Assembly: GCF_029222905.1 (NCBI RefSeq) | Contig: NZ_JARHUE010000002.1 | Span: forward strand, 1-64,000 | DNA length: 64,000 nt | From: Neptuniibacter sp. CAU 1671 | Lineage (GTDB): Bacteria > Pseudomonadota > Gammaproteobacteria > Pseudomonadales > Balneatricaceae | Reading direction: 5' to 3' | Shown: positions 40,083 through 49,025 of the stretch, piece after piece | Numbering within the stretch: position 1 is the first letter of the stretch | How the letters are laid out: every line of letters starts with the position of its first letter | Made by a program: the position numbers and the translations under genes | The notes under the pieces: model-generated | The model's database searches: none | The model's input: only the letters and a program-made list of their open reading frames with translations | Told to the model about the DNA's origin: nothing

Positions 40083-40500
40083 GTTAAGGGGATTGGCGGC
40101 AATCCCCTTAACAATCCCCATCCGCCCCTGCTGCTGGGTTGGCTACGCCAACTTCCCTGCGCGTTTCAGTGACCAGCGCGGGCGAAAAACTCGGCCTGCG
40201 GCCTCAGACAGTTCCGCCCTTTTTTCGCTGCTCACTTCCAATGCTCGGCTGCGCAGAAGGGGAAGAGGGGTGCCACATTTAAATTAGTTTGTTCACCGAT
40301 ATTTTGGTGTGGCACGGATAAATGCCCCTTTGCCGCAGCCGAGCAACGCAGCTTAAAGCGGATCAGATGGCCAGCATGTTTGAGCGAAGCGAGTTCTGGC
40401 CGTCCCGCTTTCAGCGAGTAGCGCAGGGAACCCGCGTAGCGGGCAAGGCGTGGGGCTGTGGAGAGATTGTTAAGAGAGGGCGCAGCGGTTCTCTCTTAAC
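40083..40500. repeat. Two inverted copies of a ~194-nt structured noncoding element
   Basis: The left copy runs 40083-40277, the right copy 40500 back to 40308, with 30 nt between. Landmarks fall at nearly equal offsets: a GTTAAG...CTTAAC hairpin (0), a TAC-loop hairpin (about 57), TTCCCTGCGC (70 in both), GCTCGGCTGCG (160 and 156), GTGCCACA (187 and 185). Hairpin stems differ in sequence between copies but stay paired. Short ORFs across it (for example 40322-40534) look spurious. Such GAGCGAAGCGAG-rich sequence resembles what I recall from island-rich proteobacterial genomes, unverified. Confidence 0.85.
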
Positions 40501-40554
40501 TCCACGTCAGTGGACAAAGAGATTACGTCAGTAAAAAACACTAGAAGCAAACAC

Positions 40555-41515
40555 CTATAACCGCGCAATAACCCGTTTGCGGGGAACCCGCATATCCAGC
40601 CGGTTAATCCAGTACGCCATCACCAGCAACAACCCCATATACACACTGATCGCCAGCACCACAGGCAGGCCGAGGTCGATCAGCGCGGTGACCAGAAACA
40701 GAAACGGGTAGTGCACCAGAAACAGCGGGAACGCCAGATCACTCAGCCAGCGGAGCGCCTTACTGAAGGGAAGTCTAAACCGGTTCCAGAGAGTTTTGGG
40801 CAGGCGCAGGGCCAGATAGATACCTAGGCCAAATTCAAATATCCGACAGGGTGGGAACCAGTCGCCGGGGCGGCCGGGCATAAAGCCGTACTGGCGGTAA
40901 ACCCAGCCCTGCATCTGATCGAGCCATGAGCTTTCGATAAAAGGGAATCCCCCACTGGCCCACGTAATACCGTGATCCGAGGCTGATGCCAAACAGGATC
41001 AGCAGCGTGAAATGCGGCTTGCGTTTGAAAGCGAAATACAGCAGCGGGAACAGGGCATAGAGCGACATGATCAGGGCGATAAACCAGCTTGGCGGGTTGT
41101 AGGGGCCGCCCCAGAGTCCGGCCCAGGCGTAAAACCCGGTCAGGCTGCCGATCAGATCGGTGGTGATGCCATTGGGGAACATATCCGGCAGATCACCCTG
41201 CAGCAGGCCGCCACCCAGTGCATAACCGAGCATGGCCAGCGGTACTGACAGCAGGTAGAGCGGGTAGATGCGCAGGATTTTCTTCAGCAGGTAACGGATA
41301 TAGCCCTCGTCTTTGGGTCCGTCGCTCAGTCCGGCCAGCAGACCTGACAGGATCAGAAACAGGCTCACACCCACGCCACTCAGACTGACATAGTAGATAT
41401 TTTTAAAGCCAAAAAAATCGCCGCTGACATGCCCCAGCAACTGTCCGATGTGTGCCACAAACACCAGTGTGATGGCAAAGATGCGCAGGCTGTCGAGCAG
41501 AGTAGAGCGTTCCAT
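40555..41515 (-). pseudogene. Acyltransferase 3 family membrane protein, broken by a one-base frameshift
   Basis: Two overlapping frames make one protein. The upstream frame (41515 to about 40940) starts MERSTLLDSLRIFAITLVFVAH, the typical acyltransferase-3 opening with the catalytic His region, and has several membrane helices. It continues in the other frame from GIPF into IESSWLDQMQGW and further helices to 40555. Removing one base from the A run at 40939-40942 (T run on the coding strand) joins them into about 319 residues. These enzymes acylate envelope sugars. It could be a true pseudogene, a phase-variable run or a sequencing error. Confidence 0.8.
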
Positions 41516-41893
41516 AATGGTCCGGATAATGATCGGTGGATGGGCTTTTGTTTATAGTATCGATCTGTGACAAAGGCTTTAAAAGGCACTTGCCTGCGGC
41601 ATGGTGTGGGAACCGCTGGTGCGAGGCATATTTAGGCTCAGGGAGAGCTTTTGGCTAGCGAAGACATCAGGTGATATTCCAGCGTTTTTTGATGATGGAT
41701 ATCCTTCTAGCGTAATGGTTAATAGCTCATTTTTGTTATGTTTTTACTTGAAATGACGGATATGTCTGACTATAGTGCGCATGCGTGAGTAAATCCTAAG
41801 GTACCCGCGACGCACTTTGTGTATCGTAAGCGTTTTGTAAAAACGTCGGACTTAGGGGTCACGCTTTTTTTTGTCTGAAACTCAGTGAGTTGC
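41516..41893. other. Gap upstream of the DUF3800 gene with a terminator-like fold
   Basis: No gene is seen. Near its end CCTAAG (41795-41800) and CGACG (41808-41812) can pair with CGTCG (41844-41848) and CTTAGG (41851-41856). An inner hairpin CGTTTT-GTA-AAAACG lies at 41831-41845, and a T8 run follows at 41865-41872. It could be a leader structure or a terminator for transcription reaching the DUF3800 gene. Confidence 0.45.
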
Positions 41894-42544
41894 ATGATAA
41901 TTTACTTGGATGAAAGTGGCGACCTAGGATGGACGTTTACATCGCCATACCGTTTCGGCGGTTCAAGTAGATATTTGACAATTGCCAGTCTGGCTGTGTC
42001 TCCTGCCAAGAAACACCTTCCGAAACGTCTGATCAGAAAACTCTATAAGAAGTTTAATTGGCCCACGGCAATAGAAAAGAAGTGGTCTGATATGAGCGTT
42101 GATGAACGCATATGGTTTGCTCAACAAGCATGTGCCCTCAGGGAAAAATATCCCGACGACATTCGATATATTTCGATTACCGTTAAAAAAGAAAATGTAA
42201 AATTGCATATACGAAGTGATGCCAACAAACTGTATAACTACATGATTGGTATTTCATTAATAAATGAAATGGCTCGGCATCAAGCTATAACGTTTGTACC
42301 AGACCCTCGTAGTATCAAAGTGGAAAGTGGTAATAGTCTACATGATTATTTGCAGACACAACTTTGGTTTGAAAAGCAAGTCAGTACGATATTAACGACG
42401 AAGCCGTGTGATAGTGCTGCAAGCTTGAATGTTCAATTTTCAGATATGTTGTCGGGTGTCGTGCAAGGTCATTTTGAGGATGGAAATTCAAAACCGTGGG
42501 CGGCACTGCGTAATCAAATCAGCTACAAAACGTTATTCTTCTAG
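41894..42544 (+). CDS. DUF3800 family protein
   Basis: 216 residues from the ATG at 41894 (a GTG lies 9 nt earlier). The N-terminal YLDESGDLG is the family's acidic motif, and a second Asp is in VQFSDMLSGVVQGHFE near the end. The pattern suggests an RNase H-like metal-dependent fold, but the biochemical role is unknown. DUF3800 genes often travel in mobile and defence islands, and this one lies in an accessory patch. It is a single gene with no neighbour within 190 nt on either side. Confidence 0.82.
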   Translation: MIIYLDESGDLGWTFTSPYRFGGSSRYLTIASLAVSPAKKHLPKRLIRKLYKKFNWPTAIEKKWSDMSVDERIWFAQQACALREKYPDDIRYISITVKKENVKLHIRSDANKLYNYMIGISLINEMARHQAITFVPDPRSIKVESGNSLHDYLQTQLWFEKQVSTILTTKPCDSAASLNVQFSDMLSGVVQGHFEDGNSKPWAALRNQISYKTLFF

Positions 42545-42743
42545 CGCTGAGCTTACACCAAGTTGTATTAAAAAACGGTATTCAACGCCCTAGTAGATTG
42601 TCACTATTTTCTGGTTTCTTGGTTTTGTCTTGCTGGATGGCACGTGTTGTCAGGTTTGAGCATACGCATTTTTAATGCACGTCACTCTCTTGTTCCGACA
42701 GCCCCGTTACATCACCTAAAATACCCCCGAGTTAGGGACGCTC

Positions 42744-43352
42744 ATGATCGATTTTATCGCCATATTTATCTATTTTTTCGCGGTGATTGATCCTATAGGC
42801 ACCGTACCGGTCTTTATCGCCGTAACACGCCATCACAGTGTGCAGGAAAAACGCAAAATTGCGCTGATGGCGTTTCTGATGTCGGCCGCCATTCTGGTGT
42901 TTTTTATTGTGGCCGGTGAGTTGATTCTGTCGGCAATGAATATTCCGCTGTCAGCGTTTCAGGTGGCGGGCGGTATCGTCCTGTTCCTGTTTGCAATGCA
43001 GATGATTTTTGGGGAAAGCAAACCCGATCAGGAAGTGAAACTGATTAAAAGCGAGCAGGAGACGGCCATCTATCCGCTGGCGGTGCCCTCCATCGCAAGC
43101 CCGGGTGCCATGCTGGCAGCCGTACTGTTGACAGAAAACGCGCGTTATCATGTCTGGGAACAGGTGCAGACGGGTCTGACGATGCTGGCGGTGTTGCTGG
43201 TTGTTCTGGTGTTAATGCTGGCTGCCAGCTCAGTGCATCGTCTGATTGGCAACAGCGGCGCCAGTATTATCAGTCGGGTAATGGGGTTGATTCTGGCGTC
43301 GGTGGCGACCGCCAATACTATGGCCGGGATTAAAGAGTATTTTGTCCTGTAG
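42744..43352 (+). CDS. MarC/UPF0056 family inner-membrane protein
   Basis: 202 residues with six membrane helices. It begins with the family motif AVIDPIGTVPVFIAVT. A second copy-like region, YPLAVPSIASPGAMLAA, comes mid-protein. The family's transport or stress function is not established, and the old link of MarC to antibiotic resistance was withdrawn. It stands alone between the accessory patch and a convergent receiver-domain gene. Confidence 0.88.
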   Translation: MIDFIAIFIYFFAVIDPIGTVPVFIAVTRHHSVQEKRKIALMAFLMSAAILVFFIVAGELILSAMNIPLSAFQVAGGIVLFLFAMQMIFGESKPDQEVKLIKSEQETAIYPLAVPSIASPGAMLAAVLLTENARYHVWEQVQTGLTMLAVLLVVLVLMLAASSVHRLIGNSGASIISRVMGLILASVATANTMAGIKEYFVL

Positions 43353-43374
43353 ACCCTGATGATCGGCGCAGAAA

Positions 43375-43767
43375 CTAATATCTGCCCAAATGAGTCAGGT
43401 GTTTTTCCAGGGTTTTGATCAGGTGATAACCGAAGATCGGCTTGTTGCAGAGGTCGGTGAAACCCTGTTCGATCAGTTGCAGCCGGTTCTCCATCTGTGA
43501 GGCAGTAATGGCAATGATGGGCCCGGCAAAACCTTGATTACGAATCAGCTTGGCAACTGTTTGGCCATCAATCTCCGGCATTTTCAGATCCAGCAGAACC
43601 GCATCAAAGGTATCTGTAGTGTAGGCCGCAATGGCTTCCATACCGTTGGTCACAGCATGGACGTCAAACTGTTTGGATTTCAGAATGCCTGAGAGGGTTT
43701 CGCGACAGACAATGGCATCGTCCGCCAGGAGCACTTTTGGTCGTCTGGCTTCGTTGACATGTTCCAT
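43375..43767 (-). CDS. Stand-alone response regulator receiver protein
   Basis: 130 residues, one CheY-like receiver domain with no output domain. The acidic pair Asp16/Asp17, phosphoacceptor Asp60 in VLLDLKMPE, the Thr in AITAS and the Lys in CNKPIF are present. It should pass or sink phosphoryl groups for a kinase elsewhere, since none is adjacent. It precedes an aldehyde dehydrogenase gene transcribed toward it, with 177 nt between. Confidence 0.9.
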   Translation of the reverse strand: MEHVNEARRPKVLLADDAIVCRETLSGILKSKQFDVHAVTNGMEAIAAYTTDTFDAVLLDLKMPEIDGQTVAKLIRNQGFAGPIIAITASQMENRLQLIEQGFTDLCNKPIFGYHLIKTLEKHLTHLGRY

Positions 43768-43944
43768 AAAAACCCCCTGCTACATCTGATGTGTTAATCC
43801 TGAACTTATTTAAAATTTTAAGTAACTGTTTTCTGCTGAACTGACTCAAAACTTGATTTGGATCAATTTTCAGGATGCCTCACAAGCAACCCAATGCCTA
43901 ATGTGAAATGCAGCCCGGCACGGAGGCCGGGCTGTCTGGGTGGA

Positions 43945-45426
43945 TCAACCCAATGGTCGGGCAATGGTCAGGTCACGCAGGTAATCGTAGAACGTCTCGG
44001 GACAGTTCACGCCGCCGCCGACACCACTTTTGTTGATTCCGCCGTAGGGCAGGCCGTAGGCAAACACGTTGTGAGCATTGATCCAGCTGTTGCCGGCGAT
44101 CATTTTCTCCGCCACGCGCTGACAGCGGGTCAGGTCTTCACTGAACACGCTGTTGGCCAGACCGTAATCCAGACTGTTAACCAGCTCCAGTGCTTCGGTC
44201 TCGGTTTTGAATTTCACCAGATAGGCTGCCGGGCCGAAGATCTCTTCACGGAAGCAGATGTTGTCGGCCGAACCACCCAGCAGATAGGGCGATACATAGA
44301 ACCCGCCTTCGCTGCCGGATATGCTCAGAGCGCCACCATTCAGAATGGCTTCGGCACCTTCTGACAGGCCCTTATCCAGATACTGAAGTACCGTATCCTG
44401 CTGCGCCTGACTGACCAGGGGGCCCATCTGGGTGTCCGGATCCAGACCGGGACCAATTTTGGTAGCTTTCAGGGTGGCGGTGACCTTCTCGACAAACTGA
44501 TCATAGATTGACTCATGGATCAGCCAGCGGGTAGCGGTACAGCACACCTGTCCGGTGTTCAGGGTGATGGCACCGGCGAGTTGGGTGGCCGCTTTATCCA
44601 GGTCTGCGTCTTCAAACACCACGGCTGCGCCTTTACCGCCGAGTTCCAGCTTACAGGGTATGGGACGTTCTCCACACATAGCTGCGATCTGTTTACCGAC
44701 ACCGGAGGAGCCGGTGAAGGATATACGACGGATTTTAGGGTGTTGTACCAGCGGAGTGCCGACTTTGCGGCCCGCACCCACTACGACGTTGATGACCCCG
44801 GCAGGGATACCCACCTCTTCGGCAATTTTGCAGAAGTAGAGGGTAGTCAGTGGCGTCAGTTCAGCTGGTTTGATCACCACGGTGTTGCCCGCCGCCAACG
44901 CTGGCATGACATTCCACATCAGCAGATCGAAGGGGAAGTTCCAGGGGAAGATAAAGCCGCAAACACCGTAAGGCACGCGGTGTACCCGGGCATCAATGTC
45001 CTGCAGGTGCAGCGGTTTTTCATATTCAGCCTGAGTGGCCAGATCAGCGTAGTAACGAACGCAGTCGATGCCGAAAGGAATATCAAAACCCTTGGCATTG
45101 ACATAGGCCTTGCCCACATCCAAAGCTTCGAGCTGTGCTAGGACATCGATTTTGTCTTCCAGTGCATTTGCCAGTTTGTTAAGCATGGCGGCACGGGATT
45201 CCGGCGTACGTTTGGACCATTCCTGAAAGGCCAGATCGGCCACTTCCACCGCGACATTTACATCGGCTTCATCGCCGGAGGCAACTTTGGCGACGGTCTG
45301 TCCATTGGATGGGTTGATGACATCGGTATTGCCACCGTTTTTGCTGGCCTGCCAGCCGCCATTGATAAACAGCTGCAGGGGCTGACTTAAAAAGGCCTTG
45401 GCTTCTGAAGAGAGGATATCTGACAT
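43945..45426 (-). CDS. NAD-dependent aldehyde dehydrogenase, sigma-54 controlled
   Basis: 493 residues from the ATG at 45426, with GGAG upstream. Typical ALDH motifs are all present: [14 protein letters not shown], the NAD-site [11 protein letters not shown], catalytic Glu in [11 protein letters not shown], catalytic Cys in [12 protein letters not shown] and FREEIFGP. It resembles the betaine/phenylacetaldehyde-type subfamilies, so the substrate is not fixed. A sigma-54 promoter at 45476-45489 and an activator dyad at 45627-45642 lie upstream. It probably oxidises an aldehyde from the PQQ-dependent step. Confidence 0.92.
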   Translation of the reverse strand: MSDILSSEAKAFLSQPLQLFINGGWQASKNGGNTDVINPSNGQTVAKVASGDEADVNVAVEVADLAFQEWSKRTPESRAAMLNKLANALEDKIDVLAQLEALDVGKAYVNAKGFDIPFGIDCVRYYADLATQAEYEKPLHLQDIDARVHRVPYGVCGFIFPWNFPFDLLMWNVMPALAAGNTVVIKPAELTPLTTLYFCKIAEEVGIPAGVINVVVGAGRKVGTPLVQHPKIRRISFTGSSGVGKQIAAMCGERPIPCKLELGGKGAAVVFEDADLDKAATQLAGAITLNTGQVCCTATRWLIHESIYDQFVEKVTATLKATKIGPGLDPDTQMGPLVSQAQQDTVLQYLDKGLSEGAEAILNGGALSISGSEGGFYVSPYLLGGSADNICFREEIFGPAAYLVKFKTETEALELVNSLDYGLANSVFSEDLTRCQRVAEKMIAGNSWINAHNVFAYGLPYGGINKSGVGGGVNCPETFYDYLRDLTIARPLG

Positions 45427-45473
45427 TTCTGTCTCCGTTTTATTATTGTTGAACACATGTTGAATCTTGGAGA

Positions 45474-45491
45474 TGGCATTTTGCGTGCCAG
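45474..45491 (-). promoter_or_regulatory. Sigma-54 promoter of the aldehyde dehydrogenase gene
   Basis: Minus strand CTGGCAC-GCAAA-ATGC has the -24 GG and -12 GC exactly 10 bases apart. The start point near 45465 would leave a 39-nt leader. Confidence 0.75.
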
Positions 45492-45604
45492 ATTTCTGTG
45501 GCTGAAAATGTCAGATGATTTGTTTTTAACTATCTGAAAAATAATAGTTTTGTTTTTTGTTTCTGTGCGAATAGCGCGATAAAACGTGGGGAATGTTGTC
45601 CGGG

Positions 45605-45642
45605 CGCAACAACCGTATAGCTGAACTGCGACAGGTGTTGAA
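45605..45642. promoter_or_regulatory. Activator dyad(s) upstream of the aldehyde dehydrogenase promoter
   Basis: TGCGACA-GG-TGTTGAA at 45627-45642 matches TGCNACA-N2-TGTNGCA at 12 of 13 informative positions. CGCAACA at 45605-45611 is a second half-site. They lie 115-155 bp upstream of the -24 element, a normal distance for a sigma-54 activator. Confidence 0.65.
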
Positions 45643-45678
45643 CCCGGATTGGCAGGGGTGCTGAGCCTGAAGTGATGC

Positions 45679-46554
45679 TCAGGCTGAACGGTCCGCGCGG
45701 GGGGAAAGGCCAAACTGACGGCTGTATTCACGGCTGAACTGCGAGGGGCTTTCATAACCCACCTCATAGGCGGCGGCAGAGACAGAAAGGCCCTTGGCGA
45801 ACATCAGTTTGCGGGCCTCGCTGAGGCGCAGGCGTTTGATGTATTGCAGCGGGCTGTGGCGGGTGACTTTTTTAAAATTCATATGAAAGGCAGACACACT
45901 CATGTTGGCCATGGATGCCAGCTGAGTAACACAGATATCATCGCTGAGGTTCTGCTGGATATAGTCAGTGGCCTGGTGGATTCGCTGGGAGGTGTTGTCC
46001 TCGCGCAGAAACTGGAACAGCAGACTGACCGGCATTTTGCGCAGCAGGCGGATGTAAATCTCCTGCAAACGCAGGTTCTGCAGATCTTCCAGTTCATCCG
46101 GATGTTCAATCAGTGTCAGGTAGTTCTCGATGCTGCTGAGCAGACCGGTGTCCAGATCCAGTGTCTGCAGGCAAAACAGGTCTGAGCCACGACAGTTACC
46201 CACATCCATTGCCAGCTGTTCCGCGGTCAGATTCAGCAGTTCAAAATCCAGCGCAATCTGTAAGCCCAGAAACACCTGACTTTCCGGGTCGGTCTCAATG
46301 GCCGTGGTGGCCGGCAGGTTAGTTGATGCAATCAGGGCATCGCCGGGCGAATAGCTGACGGTACGGCCGTTGATCTCGGCGGTTTTGCTGCCTTCAATCA
46401 CCATGCACAGGGAGGGTGTATAAAAAGCGGGGCAGCTCTCTCCCTTGCCCTCCAGCCGGACAAAGCTGCAGTGAGAGAGTGGGGTGGCCAACTGGCCGGT
46501 TTCCTGACTGAAGCCATGCATGAGGGCACGGGTGCGTCGATAGAAGTTTTCCAT
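45679..46554 (-). CDS. AraC-family transcriptional regulator
   Basis: 291 residues. The N-terminal half is an AraC_N (type II, YqhC-like) cupin-type sensing domain, including YTPSLCMVIEGSK and ALIASTNLP. The C-terminal half is a double helix-turn-helix with ICVTQLASMANMSVSAFHMNFKKVT and VSAAAYEVGYESPSQFSREYSRQFG. It is divergent from a secreted beta-propeller gene, with an inverted repeat at 46610-46635 between them. Such regulators often respond to aldehydes or alcohols, which fits the neighbourhood. Confidence 0.9.
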   Translation of the reverse strand: MENFYRRTRALMHGFSQETGQLATPLSHCSFVRLEGKGESCPAFYTPSLCMVIEGSKTAEINGRTVSYSPGDALIASTNLPATTAIETDPESQVFLGLQIALDFELLNLTAEQLAMDVGNCRGSDLFCLQTLDLDTGLLSSIENYLTLIEHPDELEDLQNLRLQEIYIRLLRKMPVSLLFQFLREDNTSQRIHQATDYIQQNLSDDICVTQLASMANMSVSAFHMNFKKVTRHSPLQYIKRLRLSEARKLMFAKGLSVSAAAYEVGYESPSQFSREYSRQFGLSPRADRSA

Positions 46555-46609
46555 TGTTATTTTTCCTGTATCAACGAAGCAGTGTTACAGGGTTAAGCAA
46601 GTGTGGGGC

Positions 46610-46635
46610 CAGATTTGGAGAAATGGGCAAATCTG
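46610..46635. promoter_or_regulatory. Inverted repeat between the AraC regulator and the beta-propeller gene
   Basis: CAGATTTG at 46610-46617 and CAAATCTG at 46628-46635 form a perfect 8-bp dyad with a 10-bp spacer in the divergent promoter region. The AraC-type regulator next to it is the likely binder. Confidence 0.5.
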
Positions 46636-46711
46636 CTGGAGCTATTGCGCAGCTGAAAACGAGGATGCGATGTATTGTTAAGGTGTGGAAGATCAGAATA
46701 AAGGAGTGATC

Positions 46712-47590
46712 ATGACATTGCTTAAACATTCTCTCGGTGCCGCCGTTGCGCTGGCACTGACCGTTACTGCTCAGGCTGAAACCCTTGCGCTGACTGAGGT
46801 CTGGAAAACGCCAGCGGTGTTCGAACACCCCGAATCCGTGGCCTATGATGCCGCTTCAGACGCTCTCTACCTGTCCAATATCAAAGGCGATTTTGGTGCC
46901 GCGGATGGCGATGGTTACATTGCAAAACTCGGCACTGACGGTGAGCTGATCAAGGCCGACTGGGTCTCTGGACTGGATGCGCCCAAGGGTATCGCGATCA
47001 AATCAGGTCTACTCTATGTTGCAGACCTGACGCAACTTGTCGTAGTGGATTTGAACAAGGCTGAAGTGGTTCAGCGCCACAAAGCAGCGGACAATAGCTT
47101 TCTGAATGATGTGGCCATCACCGATGAGGGTGAAGTCTACATCACCGACACCGCCACCAATCGCATCTATGTGCTGAAAGATGATGGCCTGCATGTCTGG
47201 CTGGAAAACCCGAAACTGGAAAGTCCAAATGGTTTGTTTGCGGATGGTGACAACCTGATTGTGGCCAGCTGGGGTGTGCCTACAGAGGGCTGGAGTACCA
47301 AGGTGCCGGGGCACTTGCTGAGGGTATCCCTGCGGGATCGTCAGATTACCGATGTGGGATCAGACAAACCCATTGGCAATCTGGATGGTCTGCACCGTCT
47401 GGATGAGAGCCAGTATCTGGCTACCGACTGGATGGCCGGGGTGCTGATGACCATTGATCAGTCCGGTGAGGTAGTAAAACTGGTTGAACTTAGCCAGGGC
47501 ACTGCGGATCTGACCTACCTGCCTGAGCAGGGCCGGGTTATTCTGCCGGTCATGATCGAAGGCACATTGATCGCGTTTGATATCAAGTAA
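46712..47590 (+). CDS. Secreted SMP-30/gluconolactonase-like beta-propeller protein, copy 1
   Basis: 292 residues from the ATG at 46712, preceded by AAGGAG. The signal peptide is cleaved after about residue 20 (TAQAE). The rest is a propeller of NHL/SMP-30 type: ESVAYDAASDALYLSN, GLDAPKGIAI, SFLNDVAITDEGEVYITDT and ESPNGL. SMP-30 proteins are metal-dependent lactonases or structural propellers. A paralogue of identical length lies convergently at 47638-48516, sharing SWGVPTEGWSTKVPGHLL. A PQQ oxidation product such as a lactone could be the target. Confidence 0.8.
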   Translation: MTLLKHSLGAAVALALTVTAQAETLALTEVWKTPAVFEHPESVAYDAASDALYLSNIKGDFGAADGDGYIAKLGTDGELIKADWVSGLDAPKGIAIKSGLLYVADLTQLVVVDLNKAEVVQRHKAADNSFLNDVAITDEGEVYITDTATNRIYVLKDDGLHVWLENPKLESPNGLFADGDNLIVASWGVPTEGWSTKVPGHLLRVSLRDRQITDVGSDKPIGNLDGLHRLDESQYLATDWMAGVLMTIDQSGEVVKLVELSQGTADLTYLPEQGRVILPVMIEGTLIAFDIK

Positions 47591-47597
47591 TACACGG

Positions 47598-47631
47598 GTG
47601 CGCAGCGGCTTAGCCGCTGCGCACTTTTCTC
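47598..47631. terminator. Strong terminator between the two convergent propeller genes
   Basis: GTGCGCAGCGGC-TTA-GCCGCTGCGCAC, a perfect 12-bp stem, followed by TTTTCTCTT. Confidence 0.88.
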
Positions 47632-47637
47632 TTGCGG

Positions 47638-48516
47638 CTATTTCACTTTCAGGGCTACCAGTCGACCCTCCATCATCTGCGGAATCAACATCATCTTCTT
47701 ACTGCGCAAATAGAGCAGATCCGCGGCGCCCTGACCCAGTTCAGCCAGCGTAGACTGTTCACCTTCCCGGCTTAGCTGTAGCAACTTGCCACTCATCCAG
47801 TCAGTGACCAGCAGGTTGTTTTCATCAATTTTGGCTACGCCATCCAGATTGCCAATGGGCTTTTCTGAAGCGAAATCTTCCACTGTTTTATCCTGTAGTG
47901 AGACCTGTAACAGGTGCCCCGGTACCTTGGTACTCCAGCCTTCTGTAGGCACCCCCCAGCTGGCGATAAAGATATGATGGTTGCCAACATAGATGCCGTT
48001 GGGGTTTTCAAGTCTCGGATCCTCCAGCCAGATTTCAAATTTGCCTCTGTAGAGTCGGTAAATCCGGTTGTTCATAGTGTCCGTGACATACACGATGCCT
48101 TCTTCGTTAATGCCGATATCGTTAAGGAAACTGCTTTGCTCGGTCTTGAAACGTTGCAGAATCTCTGCCTTCTCAACATCAATCACCACCAATGTATCCA
48201 GGTCAGCGACAAACAGCTTTTTGCCAAACATCGCCATACCCTTGGGGGCATTGAGACCGTCGACCCAGTGCAGTTTGCTGATCGTCCCCGCTTCATCCAG
48301 CAGTGAAACAAAGCCGTTACCGTCAGCCTCACCGGGCTCACCGTTTACGTTTGAGACATAAAGTGAGCGGCGCAGAATGTCATACACAACCGATTCGGGT
48401 TGCAGCAGCTGTGCCTCGCTTTCCCAGGCTTTTTCGACGGTGAGAGGTGCGGCCAGTACTGCGGAACTGAGCAGCCAGCCAGCCAGACTCAGGCTGAATG
48501 TGGTTTTAAGTTTCAT
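47638..48516 (-). CDS. Secreted SMP-30/gluconolactonase-like beta-propeller protein, copy 2
   Basis: 292 residues from the ATG at 48516, with AGGA upstream. The signal peptide ends near residue 22 (AVLAAP). It is clearly paralogous to 46712-47590: both contain LNAPKG or LDAPKG, SFLND(I/V), TDT, NPNG or SPNG, SWGVPTEGWSTKVPGHLL, KPIGNLDG and TDWM in the same order. It is the third gene of an operon that begins at 49928 under a sigma-54 promoter. The function is the same guess as for its paralogue. Confidence 0.8.
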   Translation of the reverse strand: MKLKTTFSLSLAGWLLSSAVLAAPLTVEKAWESEAQLLQPESVVYDILRRSLYVSNVNGEPGEADGNGFVSLLDEAGTISKLHWVDGLNAPKGMAMFGKKLFVADLDTLVVIDVEKAEILQRFKTEQSSFLNDIGINEEGIVYVTDTMNNRIYRLYRGKFEIWLEDPRLENPNGIYVGNHHIFIASWGVPTEGWSTKVPGHLLQVSLQDKTVEDFASEKPIGNLDGVAKIDENNLLVTDWMSGKLLQLSREGEQSTLAELGQGAADLLYLRSKKMMLIPQMMEGRLVALKVK

Positions 48517-48520
48517 ATGA

Positions 48521-49000
48521 TTATTCCTGACGTACTGATTTGATGACCCGGGCCGATTCGATGGCGTGTTGCTCCTGCTGCTGGCAGAACTGCGCTTTGG
48601 CGTTGGGTGTGGAAAAGGCAAGGGTGAGGCCCTGATTCAGGCCCTCCAGATAGCGGTCCAGATCACTGTTCATGGCATGGCTGAAAAGATCCCAGCGATC
48701 ATCCGGCATTTTGCGGGCGATTTCAGTCGCGGCGACGTTTTGGGTGCCTGCCACGACAAAGGCCTGAAACAGTTCGCGTTTGCGGGCGTCAGGTGGCAGC
48801 GCAAACTCACTGGCAAGTTCTGGATTACCGCACCACTGCAACACCGTCGCCGTTTTCATCTGCTCGCCATTAAAGCGAAGCATCTCGGCAAAAATATCTT
48901 TCTGTAGCTGCATGAGCAAAGGCGCCTCTGCCTGTGCAGCAACCTGAGTGGCACCGAACAGCAGGCCCAAGCTGAGCAGCCCCGGGGTAAACTTTTTCAT
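48521..49000 (-). CDS. Secreted protein of unknown function
   Basis: 159 residues from the ATG at 49000. The signal peptide ends near residue 22 (TQVAAQAE). The mature part is helical with two Cys (VLQWCGNPE and AQFCQQQEQ) that could form a disulfide. I recognise no family. It lies 25 nt after the SHOCT-domain gene and 4 nt before the propeller gene, so all three form one operon under the sigma-54 promoter at 49970-49983. Confidence 0.7.
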   Translation of the reverse strand: MKKFTPGLLSLGLLFGATQVAAQAEAPLLMQLQKDIFAEMLRFNGEQMKTATVLQWCGNPELASEFALPPDARKRELFQAFVVAGTQNVAATEIARKMPDDRWDLFSHAMNSDLDRYLEGLNQGLTLAFSTPNAKAQFCQQQEQHAIESARVIKSVRQE

Positions 49001-49025
49001 AGTGAATTCTCCGAATGCTGACGGG

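Noticed and set aside
40322-40534. Small ORF with FERSEF and VAQGTRVAG motifs
   Set aside because: It reads through the structured inverted element. Similar peptides appear wherever such sequence occurs, so it is most likely a by-product of the repeat.
41885-42544. DUF3800 gene as part of a multi-gene defence system
   Set aside because: No nuclease, methylase, ATPase or other defence gene is adjacent, so a system cannot be supported from this window.
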